DNA of 34,753 nucleotides from Microbacterium testaceum (GTDB lineage: Bacteria; Actinomycetota; Actinomycetes; Actinomycetales; Microbacteriaceae): NCBI RefSeq assembly GCF_001476655.1, contig NZ_LDRT01000006.1:1-34753 (forward strand). The letters are read 5' to 3'. A model generated the notes under the pieces. It was not told the origin of the DNA, made no database searches, and saw nothing but the letters and a program-made list of their open reading frames with translations. A program made the position numbers and the translations under genes. Below, piece by piece: positions 15,030 through 23,241 of the stretch. The stretch's first letter is position 1. The number at the start of each line of letters is the position of its first letter.

Positions 15030-15060
15030 AGAGTCTGAGGTCGTCCGGCCGCCCGGCGGC

Positions 15061-15066
15061 CAGCAT
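15061..15066 (+). promoter_or_regulatory. -10-like box before the ABC ATPase start
   Basis: CAGCAT ends six bases before the ATG at 15073, again the leaderless spacing. The hexamer itself is weak. Confidence 0.35.
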
Positions 15067-15072
15067 GAAGAC

Positions 15073-16002
15073 ATGACCTCCTCCACCCCCACGCCCGCCG
15101 CGATCGACGCGCGGGGCGTCGTCAAGAGCTTCGGCTCCGTTCATGCCGTCCGCGGCATAGACCTCTCGATCAAGCCGGGCGAGATCGTGGCGTTCCTCGG
15201 GCCGAACGGCGCGGGCAAGACCACGACGATCGACATGATCCTCGGCCTGAGCACCCCCGACGCAGGCTCCATCAGCGTCTTCGGACACAGCCCGCGCGGC
15301 GCGATCGCCCGTGGTCTCGTCTCCGCGGTGCTGCAGACGGGCGGGCTGTTGAAAGACCTCACCGTTCGCGAGACGGTCGAGCTCACGGCGAGCCTGTTCG
15401 CCGAGAAGCGTCCCGTCGACGAAGCGCTCGAGCGGGCCGGCATCCGGAATCTGGCGAACCGACGCGTCGGACTCTGCTCGGGCGGTGAGCAGCAGCGGCT
15501 CCGCTTCGCGATGGCGCTCGTGAGCGACCCCGCCCTGCTCATCCTCGACGAGCCGACCACCGGCATGGATGTCGAAGCGCGCCGCTCGTTCTGGAACGCG
15601 ATCCGAGCGGATGCCGCCCGCGGACGCACCGTCATGTTCGCGACGCACTACCTCGACGAGGCCGACGAGTACGCCGACCGCATCGTGCTGATGCGCGGGG
15701 GAGAGATCGTCGCCGACGGCCCCACCTCCGAGATCAAGAACCTCGTCTCGGGGCGCATGGTGCACGCGACGCTTCCGGATGCCGATCTCACCGCCCTCGC
15801 GGCCCTGCCGGGCGTCGACTCGGTCGAGGCCGCCGGCGAGCGCGTCGCGATCCGCACGAGCGACTCCGACGCCCTCGCCCGCCATCTGCTCACCACCACC
15901 GACGCGCGCGACATCGAGATCACGGCGCAGAACCTCGAGAGCGTCTTCCTCACCCTCACCGCCGACACCGCCGCACCCGCTCAGAATGGAGCAGTCCGAT
16001 GA
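15073..16002 (+). CDS. ABC-2 type exporter ATPase
   Basis: The 309-residue protein is a DrrA/CcmA-like ATPase: Walker A GPNGAGKTTT (about 44-53), a Q-loop near VLQTGGLLKDLTV, signature CSGGEQQRL (slightly divergent from LSGGQ), Walker B LLILDEPTTGMD and a C-terminal extension of about 80 residues that is usual in this group. It energises the permease encoded next, whose start overlaps its stop by 4 bp. With a histidine kinase and response regulator in the same operon, the set resembles the actinobacterial drug/peptide/lipid exporters controlled by DesK/DesR-type pairs (for example YvfRS or LiaRS-like modules). The exported compound is unknown. Confidence 0.92.
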   Translation: MTSSTPTPAAIDARGVVKSFGSVHAVRGIDLSIKPGEIVAFLGPNGAGKTTTIDMILGLSTPDAGSISVFGHSPRGAIARGLVSAVLQTGGLLKDLTVRETVELTASLFAEKRPVDEALERAGIRNLANRRVGLCSGGEQQRLRFAMALVSDPALLILDEPTTGMDVEARRSFWNAIRADAARGRTVMFATHYLDEADEYADRIVLMRGGEIVADGPTSEIKNLVSGRMVHATLPDADLTALAALPGVDSVEAAGERVAIRTSDSDALARHLLTTTDARDIEITAQNLESVFLTLTADTAAPAQNGAVR

Positions 16003-16796
16003 CCGCCATCACCCTTGACCGCCCGGTTCCCGCGTTCGGTGGGTTCACGCTCACGTATCTGCGCATCGAGCTGCTGCGCAAACTCCGCAATCCGCGCAGC
16101 ATCTTCTTCACGGTCGCGTTCCCCGTGCTGATGTTCTTCATCGTCGGGTTCCAGACGCTCGACGTGCCGCTGACCGATGTGCCCCTGGCATCCGGTGGTG
16201 TGTCGGTGGCCGCGTACATCATGGTCTCGATGGCGATGTATGGAACCATGATGTCGGCGACCCAGACCGGGGCGTCGGTCGCCGTCGAACGCGCCCAGGG
16301 CTGGAGTCGTCAGCTGCGCCTCACGCCCCTGAATCCGATCGCGAACGTCGTGGTGAAGATGATGGCGGGCATGATGTTCGGCCTCCTCGCCGTGCTCGCG
16401 ACCTACGCCGTGGCCGCCTTCGCCGGGGTCACCCTGGCTCCCGTCCAGTGGGTCGTGACCGGCCTCGCGGCCTGGCTCCTCGCGAGCGCCGTCTTCACCA
16501 CCCTCGGGCTCATGGTCGGGTACATGGTCCCGGGCGAGAACGCCGCGCAGATCACGAGTCTCGCGGTCGTGCTGCTGGCGTTCCTCGGCGGCCTCTTCTT
16601 CCCGCTGTCGTCGATGCCCGACTTCCTCCAGGTCATCGGCAAGCTCACGCCCGTGTACGGCATCGGCGAGCTGGCGCGGTCGCCGCTGACGGGGGATGCC
16701 TTCGACCTCGGCGCCCTGATCAACGCGGTGGTCTGGCTCGCGGTGTTCGTCGCCGGGACCGTGTACTTCTTCCGCCGCGACACGCGGCGCGCGTGA
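15999..16796 (+). CDS. ABC-2 family transporter permease
   Basis: This 265-residue membrane protein has about six helices: an N-terminal cytoplasmic segment (YLRIELLRKLRNPRSIFF), then IFFTVAFPVLMFFIVGF and five further hydrophobic stretches. The QGWSRQLRLTPL motif lies in the cytoplasmic loop typical of ABC-2 permeases of the DrrB/NodJ group. It forms the exporter channel with the preceding ATPase. The ATGA overlap with the ATPase gene shows coupling. A gap of 19 bp precedes the kinase gene, which may also have its own promoter. Confidence 0.9.
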   Translation: MTAITLDRPVPAFGGFTLTYLRIELLRKLRNPRSIFFTVAFPVLMFFIVGFQTLDVPLTDVPLASGGVSVAAYIMVSMAMYGTMMSATQTGASVAVERAQGWSRQLRLTPLNPIANVVVKMMAGMMFGLLAVLATYAVAAFAGVTLAPVQWVVTGLAAWLLASAVFTTLGLMVGYMVPGENAAQITSLAVVLLAFLGGLFFPLSSMPDFLQVIGKLTPVYGIGELARSPLTGDAFDLGALINAVVWLAVFVAGTVYFFRRDTRRA

Positions 16797-16802
16797 CACG
16801 CC

Positions 16803-16808
16803 TATGGT
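16803..16808 (+). promoter_or_regulatory. -10 box inside the operon, before the histidine kinase
   Basis: TATGGT ends seven bases before the ATG at 16816. It suggests a second, leaderless start point for the kinase and regulator, and argues against the in-frame ATG at 16804, which falls within the box. Confidence 0.45.
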
Positions 16809-16815
16809 GAAGCTG

Positions 16816-17934
16816 ATGAGCGAACAGGCCGCCACCGCTGCCGAGCCGGCACCCCGCGAGGGTGCCGGTTTCGCCATGTCGGACCGCGGATGGTTCATCG
16901 GCGCGGGGATGTCGCTCACGTGGATCATCCCGAGTCTGTTCACGGTCTGGCGGCAGCCGACGATGCTCGACATCGTCCCGACCCTTCTGATGTTCGTCTT
17001 CGGCGGCGCATTCATCGTCACCGTTCCCGTCATGCGTCGGCTGCCGCCGGGGGCAGCACGGGTGGGGCCGGCCGCGGTGCTCTTCGGGCTCAGCCTGACG
17101 CTGATCCCCTGGCTCGGGGCCGACGTCCGGTGGCTCTGGACGTTCGTCGGCGTGGCTCTCGCCGTCTCACGCATGAGCCGCGCGATTTTGTGGATCGCGC
17201 TGCTCGTGCTCGCGTGCCTCACCTTCGCCGTCGGCGTGTGGGACGACACCGACGTGGGGACGAGCGCGCTGAATGCCGCGGTCATCCTGTCGGTGTCGGT
17301 GATGATGGCGACCCTCACCAGCAACATCTCCACGCTCGCCCGTCTGCGCGCCGCCCAGAACCAGGTCGCCGACCTTGCGGCCGAACGCGAGCGCAGCAGA
17401 GTCGCCCGCGACGTGCACGACATCCTCGGCCATTCGCTCACGGTGATCACCGTCAAGGCCGAACTGGCGGGAAGACTCCTGGATGCCGGCTCCCCGGCCG
17501 CCCGCGACGAGATCGCCCAGATCGAGCAACTGGCGCGCGGGGCGCTGGCCGACGTGAGAACGACGGTCCACGGCTATCGCGGGGTGAGCATCAGCGGAGA
17601 ACTCGCGGCGGCTCGTGCGGCGCTGGAGAGCGCCGGGGTGTCCGCCGACCTCCCGGGAACGACGGAGCAGGTTCCCGCCGACCGTCGCGAACTCGCCGGC
17701 TGGGTCGTGCGGGAAGCCGTGACCAACGTCATCCGCCATTCCGGTGCCGGGGTCTGCCGCGTGCGACTCGACGGCCGGTCGATCGAGGTCGCCGACGACG
17801 GCCGCGGCCCCTCGTCGGCGGCATCCACGGGTTCGGGTCTGACCGGACTCCGCGAGCGCGTCGAGACCGCCGGTGCACGGCTGCTCATCGGTCGCAGCGA
17901 CCTCGGGGGCTTCAACGTGAAGGTGACATGGTGA
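16816..17934 (+). CDS. DesK-like sensor histidine kinase
   Basis: This 372-residue kinase has four to six membrane helices in the first 165 residues (for example MLDIVPTLLMFVFGGAFIV and ILWIALLVLACLTFAVGVW) and a short coiled linker. It also has a HisKA_3 dimerisation box, RSRVARDVHDILGHSLTVI, with phospho-accepting H201. The HATPase domain shows REAVTNVIRHSGA (N-box) and DDGRGP (G1). The compact, membrane-only input region is typical of DesK/LiaS-type sensors that read the membrane state or a signal passed by the partner exporter. Its stop overlaps the response regulator start. Start chosen from the -10 box position; 16804 would add four residues. Confidence 0.9.
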   Translation: MSEQAATAAEPAPREGAGFAMSDRGWFIGAGMSLTWIIPSLFTVWRQPTMLDIVPTLLMFVFGGAFIVTVPVMRRLPPGAARVGPAAVLFGLSLTLIPWLGADVRWLWTFVGVALAVSRMSRAILWIALLVLACLTFAVGVWDDTDVGTSALNAAVILSVSVMMATLTSNISTLARLRAAQNQVADLAAERERSRVARDVHDILGHSLTVITVKAELAGRLLDAGSPAARDEIAQIEQLARGALADVRTTVHGYRGVSISGELAAARAALESAGVSADLPGTTEQVPADRRELAGWVVREAVTNVIRHSGAGVCRVRLDGRSIEVADDGRGPSSAASTGSGLTGLRERVETAGARLLIGRSDLGGFNVKVTW

Positions 17935-18536
17935 TCCGACTCCTCATCGCCGACGACCAGGCTCTCGTGCGCGGCGCCCTCGCCGCGTTGCTCGGTCTCG
18001 AACACGACATCGAGGTCGTGGCCCAGGTCGGCCGCGGCGACGAGGTGGTCGAGGCGGCGCGAGCCTCCCACGCCGACGTCGCGCTGCTCGACATCGAGAT
18101 GCCCGGCATCGACGGCATCGCCGCGGCATCCCTCCTGCGTGCGGAGGTCCCCGGATGCCGCACCCTCATCGTCACGACCTTCGGACGCCCCGGTTACCTG
18201 GCGCGTGCCATGCAGGCCGGCGCGTCGGGATTCGTGGTGAAGGACACACCCGCGGCGGAGTTGGCTGACGCGGTTCGCCGCGTCTCAATGGGGCTCCGGG
18301 TCGTCGACCCAGCCCTCGCGGCCGAGTCCCTGGCGCAGGGCGACTCCCCGCTGACGGAACGTGAGACCGACGTGCTCGCGGCAGCGCGCGACGGCGGCTC
18401 GATCGCCGACATCGCGCGGACGGTGCACCTGTCGGAGGGGACGGTGAAGAATCACCTGTCGAGCGCCATCGGCAAGACCGGTGGGCGGAATCGGGCGGAT
18501 GCCGTGAGGGTGGCGGTGGAGCGGGGGTGGCTGTAG
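17928..18536 (+). CDS. NarL/DesR-family response regulator
   Basis: This 202-residue regulator has a receiver domain (about 1-120) with acidic pocket D9/D10, phospho-acceptor D55 in VALLDIEMPGIDG and the conserved Lys in FVVKDTPA. A LuxR-type helix-turn-helix (about 140-202) follows, with LTERETDVL and the recognition segment LSEGTVKNHLSSAIGKTGG. It is the partner of the kinase encoded just upstream, with a 7-bp overlap; AAGGTG before the ATG at 17928 serves as ribosome site. A likely target is the operon's own promoter with the inverted repeat at 15009-15029. The gene ends 11 bp before a strong hairpin terminator. Confidence 0.93.
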   Translation: MVIRLLIADDQALVRGALAALLGLEHDIEVVAQVGRGDEVVEAARASHADVALLDIEMPGIDGIAAASLLRAEVPGCRTLIVTTFGRPGYLARAMQAGASGFVVKDTPAAELADAVRRVSMGLRVVDPALAAESLAQGDSPLTERETDVLAAARDGGSIADIARTVHLSEGTVKNHLSSAIGKTGGRNRADAVRVAVERGWL

Positions 18537-18547
18537 GCCGCGCGAGG

Positions 18548-18576
18548 TGTGGCTCCGGAGGTGTTCCGGAGCCACA
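18548..18576. terminator. Bidirectional hairpin terminator
   Basis: TGTGGCTCCGGA (18548-18559) and TCCGGAGCCACA (18565-18576) form a perfect 12-bp stem with a 5-base loop between two convergent genes. There is no clear T-tract on either side, as is usual for GC-rich actinobacterial terminators. Confidence 0.8.
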
Positions 18577-18588
18577 TCCGACAGTCAG

Positions 18589-18882
18589 TCAGCTACCGCC
18601 GCCGCGGTGAGCGATCGCAACAGCACACAGAGGAGTCGCGAGGAGAAGGACGACTCCGAGCGCTCCGCCCCACGATCCCTGCACGGTCACCGCATGTGCC
18701 CCGCCCTCTGCGAAGAACCCACGGAACGTCGCGACGAGCGGAATCTGAATCGTGACGATCTGATCGAACGCCAATGCGGTGAGCGCGAGCGCGGCGATGA
18801 TTGTCATCCCGATCGAGATGGCGAACGAACAGACCAGCACGAAGAGTCGATCGGCGCTGAGTCCGCGCATCAGCTCACGCAT
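18589..18882 (-). CDS. Small two-helix membrane protein, unrecognised
   Basis: This 97-residue protein has a hydrophobic helix at about 11-38 (LFVLVCSFAISIGMTIIAALALTALAF), a 30-residue loop that is probably outside (QIPLVATFRGFFAEGGAHAV), and a second helix near the C-terminus (GGALGVVLLLATPLCAVAIAH). I do not recognise a family. It follows the secreted protein gene with an overlap of 13 bp from the ATG at 18882. An alternative ATG at 18870 gives a stop/start TGATG overlap, and a longer frame to 18948 is unlikely because it runs inside the upstream gene. Co-translation suggests that the two proteins act together in the membrane. Confidence 0.6.
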   Translation of the reverse strand: MRELMRGLSADRLFVLVCSFAISIGMTIIAALALTALAFDQIVTIQIPLVATFRGFFAEGGAHAVTVQGSWGGALGVVLLLATPLCAVAIAHRGGGS

Positions 18883-19754
18883 CGCGCCGTGAAGCCGTTG
18901 CGGGTGGATAGCTGCGGGTACTGGCCGCGGGCACGGCAGTAGTTCCACCAGTTCACCGCGATCCAGGTCGCAATTCCGAGCGCAGCGGCTGCCACGACGA
19001 TCGCTGCGGCAGCGGTGACAACGATCAGGATGACGGGCAGAGGGTCAGCAACCACGGGATAGGAGATGTCGGATGCGCTGCGGTGTTCCACGACCTGGGT
19101 GAGCGTGCTTCCCTCGACCTCGTAGTGAGTAGGCACACTTACCCCTGCGGCGTCCTTCGCCCAGGCGGGCTCGAAGAAGACCTTGACGGTCCCCCGTTCG
19201 TCGACCACCTGAGCGCCGCCATCCGCCGTCGACTCGAGAAGATGTCCGGCCGGCAACGTCAGCGGGTAAGAGTAGGTCTCGGCGGCATCCTGGCTCTCGA
19301 TGACCGAGAGGAGCTGCACCCCGCCCCGAACAGGCACGACAGCGTTGGCACTGTCGCCTTCAGACGGATAGGCAGTTGCACCGCCCGAGGCGCGCGCCGC
19401 CGTGCTCGCCTCGTCCGCGTCGGGCAGACCGATCTTCAAGCTGAAATCTCCCGCGGTGAGGCCAACCCCCTGCGAGGCATCGGCAGGAATGTCTACGACA
19501 AGCGGTGCGGCTGTCTGCGGGTGGGCACCTCCAGCGATGGGCGCGGGGGCGGCGACTACGGCGTCTCGCACCAGCCCACCTGGCACATCATCGAGGGCTT
19601 CCAGAACATCTTGCGCCGTGACGACATCGTCGATGAACGGATCTGCCGCGTGAGCCGAGGCCTGTGGGTAGACCACAGATGCCGCGATGATTGTGGCCGC
19701 AACCGCCGTTGTCGCGAGCACGAGACGGCTGAGTTGTCGACTGCGAACATTCAT
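18870..19754 (-). CDS. Secreted protein with C-terminal membrane anchor, unrecognised
   Basis: This 294-residue protein starts at the ATG at 19754, which has a strong GGAGGA ribosome site. It has a signal peptide (about 1-36, cleavage after AHA), a Thr/Ala/Ser-rich middle region, a beta-rich segment with VKVFFEPAWAKDAAGVSVP, and the phrase SDISYPVVADPLP followed by a long hydrophobic segment (about 237-268). The C-terminal tail has two cysteines (in NYCRARG and ARCVS). I recall a loosely similar YPVVADP-then-C-terminal-tail arrangement in other actinobacterial secreted proteins of unknown function. Base composition is lower in GC than in neighbouring genes and codon use is more relaxed, which hints at transfer. 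Not assigned to a function. Confidence 0.75.
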   Translation of the reverse strand: MNVRSRQLSRLVLATTAVAATIIAASVVYPQASAHAADPFIDDVVTAQDVLEALDDVPGGLVRDAVVAAPAPIAGGAHPQTAAPLVVDIPADASQGVGLTAGDFSLKIGLPDADEASTAARASGGATAYPSEGDSANAVVPVRGGVQLLSVIESQDAAETYSYPLTLPAGHLLESTADGGAQVVDERGTVKVFFEPAWAKDAAGVSVPTHYEVEGSTLTQVVEHRSASDISYPVVADPLPVILIVVTAAAAIVVAAAALGIATWIAVNWWNYCRARGQYPQLSTRNGFTARCVS

Positions 19755-20113
19755 GTGTTCCTCCGAACGTGTTGACACGGACGATGGAACGCTAACTCAG
19801 GTGCGCATGTATAAATTCATCTCGAACCCACATTTCACCCCTCGACCTCGCACCCGAGCCCACGTGCGCGGAAGAGCGCCAACCGGGATAATGCGGTCGA
19901 TCCGTCGACGCGGGTACCGGGGGATCTACCTCGCGCAAGAGGTGATCCTTGCGAACGTAGGGGCAAATGACACAGACGCTGTACGACCATCCGTACCGTG
20001 GACATGGTCACCTCTCTGTTGCCGTTCTCCGCCGACCTGCCGCTTATGCCGCGTCCCTGCCGAGGGGGTCGCCATGACCACCCATGTCCGCGACCGACGG
20101 TGGCGAGCGAGCC
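19755..20113. other. Gap without a convincing gene
   Basis: The 359 bp between the secreted-protein gene and the DUF779 gene hold the promoter patch at 19808-19813 and lower-GC sequence up to about 19970. Open frames here have no credible start or codon bias. The side near 20113 is downstream of the DUF779 stop and may contain its terminator, but I see no strong hairpin. Confidence 0.5.
19808..19813 (-). promoter_or_regulatory. -10 box for the secreted-protein gene
   Basis: TATACA on the minus strand lies in a short AT-rich patch, uncommon in this window, about 54 bp before the ATG at 19754. It would leave a leader of about 45 bases with a canonical ribosome site. Confidence 0.45.
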
Positions 20114-20509
20114 TCATTCGGCAGCCGCACCCACCCCGAACGCCACCGCCTCCTCCTCCGTCAGCATCCGCGAACGGATGAGGAATCGCATCCCCGTCGG
20201 CCCCTCCACCGAGAAGCCCGCGCCGCGCCCCGGCACGACGTCGATCGTCAGGTGCGTGAACTTCCAGTACTCGAACTGCGACTCCGACATGAAGACCTGG
20301 ATCGGATCGTCGAGCCCGGCGTCGATGGTGCCCAACAATACGTCGCTCGGTCCGGTCAGGAACATCCCCACGGGGTAACACATCGGCGAGCTGCCGTCGC
20401 AGCACCCGCCGGACTGGTGGAACATCAGGGGGCCGTGCCTGGCCGTCAGGTCGCGCAGCAGCGCAGCTGCGGCATCCGTCACCTCCACACGGGAGAGCTG
20501 GGTCGCCAT
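20114..20509 (-). CDS. DUF779 protein linked to aldehyde dehydrogenase
   Basis: This 131-residue soluble protein is a DUF779 member, recognised by HQSGGCCDGSSPMCYP (about 31-46, with Cys36, Cys37 and Cys44) and by YWKFTHLTIDVVPGRGAGFS in the second half. The cysteine cluster suggests metal binding. DUF779 genes are commonly found beside aldehyde and alcohol dehydrogenases, as here, but their role is not established. The ATG at 20509 is preceded by AGGAG; the longer frame starting at 20539 is less likely. It is downstream of the aldehyde dehydrogenase but separated from it by a terminator and an elaborate palindrome, so it probably has its own promoter. Confidence 0.87.
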   Translation of the reverse strand: MATQLSRVEVTDAAAALLRDLTARHGPLMFHQSGGCCDGSSPMCYPVGMFLTGPSDVLLGTIDAGLDDPIQVFMSESQFEYWKFTHLTIDVVPGRGAGFSVEGPTGMRFLIRSRMLTEEEAVAFGVGAAAE

Positions 20510-20530
20510 GTCCCACTCCTTTCGGTTCAT

Positions 20531-20579
20531 GTCCCACAATGTGTCGGTGTCGCGGCCGGTGACCGGCCATAAGTGGGAC
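20531..20579. promoter_or_regulatory. Nested palindromes upstream of the DUF779 gene
   Basis: GTCCCAC (20531-20537) and GTGGGAC (20573-20579) form perfect outer arms. Inside them GGCCGGT-G-ACCGGCC (20554-20568) is a 15-bp palindrome. ATGTCCCAC occurs again at 20508-20516, over the start codon. The arrangement suggests a regulator binding at several sites, possibly the GAF-domain regulator encoded nearby. Confidence 0.45.
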
Positions 20580-20672
20580 GAGGGTCGGCGCGGCAGCCGC
20601 AGGAAGGCCGCCAGTCAGCGCCGCAGCGCAGTGGGAACAACATGGCCCGGAGCGCCAGCGACGAAAAGGGGT

Positions 20673-20701
20673 GTGGCCCCCGGGACGAACCCGGGGGCCA
20701 C
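20673..20701 (-). terminator. Terminator of the aldehyde dehydrogenase gene
   Basis: GTGGCCCCCGGG (20673-20684) and CCCGGGGGCCAC (20690-20701) make a perfect 12-bp stem with a 5-base loop. On the minus strand it lies just after the gene's stop and is followed by a short TTTT run. Confidence 0.85.
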
Positions 20702-20738
20702 GCGGTCGGGGTCGCCGCCACGACCCCGACACGGCCGA

Positions 20739-22289
<1,551 letters not shown>

Positions 22290-22346
22290 GCGTGTCTCCT
22301 TCGACGGTCATGAGTCGCCGCGACGGCTTCGGGCGGCGATGCGCCG

Positions 22347-22379
22347 ACGCTACGCCGGGGGAGGTTGCATCGGGTTGCA
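22347..22379 (-). promoter_or_regulatory. Candidate promoter and activator site of the aldehyde dehydrogenase gene
   Basis: A -10-like TAGCGT (minus strand, 22347-22352) is preceded by two direct copies of TGCAACC (plus-strand GGTTGCA at 22363-22369 and 22373-22379), exactly 10 bp apart and lying where a -35 would be. This is a plausible activator site for the GAF-domain regulator. Confidence 0.45.
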
Positions 22380-22486
22380 GGCGGGTGGGGCGCGCTCCGC
22401 GAGACCGCATCCCTCCGCCGAAACCGCACTCAATGGACGTCAAACGGGTGCGGGCTGGGCACAGCACTGCAGTCTCGCGCTTCGCC

Positions 22487-22559
22487 GGCCCCGCCCCGGC
22501 ACCGCGCGGCCCCGCACCACCCCGGCACCGCGCTGCCCCGCCCCACCCGGGCACCGCGC
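22487..22559. repeat. Degenerate GC-rich tandem repeat, three units
   Basis: Three successive units (22487-22507, 22508-22533, 22534-22559) each have a GGCCCCGC-type head and a CGGCACCGCGC-type tail. They fill the noncoding gap between the aldehyde dehydrogenase and the next gene. The strand is C-rich. No function is evident. Confidence 0.6.
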
Positions 22560-22586
22560 GGGCGCGCCCGGCCCACCCCACGAATG

Positions 22587-22620
22587 ACGGATGCCACGAC
22601 CCTGAGGCCGTGGCATCCGT
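22587..22620 (-). terminator. Terminator hairpin after the unknown 174-aa gene
   Basis: ACGGATGCCACG (22587-22598) and CGTGGCATCCGT (22609-22620) form a perfect 12-bp stem with a 10-base loop, just downstream of the stop codon on the minus strand. The stem uses the GGATGCC/GGCATCC word that is frequent throughout this genome. Confidence 0.75.
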
Positions 22621-22633
22621 TCCGCGCGTGCCG

Positions 22634-23158
22634 TCAGGCGTCGGCGTCGGCCAGCACCGAGCGCAGGGGCGGGACGTTCACCTCGTGCAGATCGACGTCG
22701 TCGAGACGCTCGATGCTGATGACGCGCGGGGCGATCGTGCGGTCGTCGGCCACGATCCAGCTGCCGACGAGGAGGAAGCGGTCGTTGCCGGCCGTGATCG
22801 GACCGGTCAACGCGAAGGTCTGGTTCGTGGGCGTCGAGAACGTCACGCGCACGGGGGTTCCGTGGGGGAGGGTCGACGGGTCGACGACGTCCGCTCCCAG
22901 CGCGGGCTCCGGCGATTCGATGCCGACATCGATCCGCTGGATCTCGGAGCTCGTGCCCAGAATGATGTCGCCGACGAGCGGCTGGCCACCCACACCGATG
23001 CGCACGGTGCCCTCGATCGCGTACAGCCCGTAGCGCGGAGAACGGACGATGACGCGGGCGACATCGCCCGCCTTGACCTCGGCGAGAGCCTCGCGGATGC
23101 GCCCCACGTCGCGTCGAGCGCGAGCTGCCGAGAAGATGTCAAGCGCCTTTTCGTCCAT
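22634..23158 (-). CDS. Unrecognised 174-aa protein
   Basis: A soluble protein starting at the ATG at 23158 (MDEKALDIF), for which a leaderless -10 box lies six bases upstream. The N-terminal 35 residues are helical and charged; then comes a beta-rich region with VKAGDVARVIVRSPRYGLYA and IEGTVRIGVGGQPLVGDIILG, which has the look of a small barrel or KOW/SH3-like domain, and a second beta-rich half. I do not recognise a family and see no catalytic motif, signal peptide or membrane helix. The alternative ATG at 23194 would add 12 residues upstream of the promoter box and is rejected. It has its own promoter and terminator, so it is a single-gene unit inserted in the alcohol-oxidation block. Confidence 0.75.
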   Translation of the reverse strand: MDEKALDIFSAARARRDVGRIREALAEVKAGDVARVIVRSPRYGLYAIEGTVRIGVGGQPLVGDIILGTSSEIQRIDVGIESPEPALGADVVDPSTLPHGTPVRVTFSTPTNQTFALTGPITAGNDRFLLVGSWIVADDRTIAPRVISIERLDDVDLHEVNVPPLRSVLADADA

Positions 23159-23164
23159 ATGTTC

Positions 23165-23170
23165 AGCGTA
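23165..23170 (-). promoter_or_regulatory. -10 box for the leaderless 174-aa gene
   Basis: TACGCT on the minus strand ends six bases before the ATG at 23158; no ribosome site is seen. It decides the start choice for this gene. Confidence 0.5.
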
Positions 23171-23241
23171 ACGAGGGCCTCCGACATCGGGCACCCTCCC
23201 GGCGCGTCGCCTTCACGGACTCGGGAGGAGTCGCGCGAACC

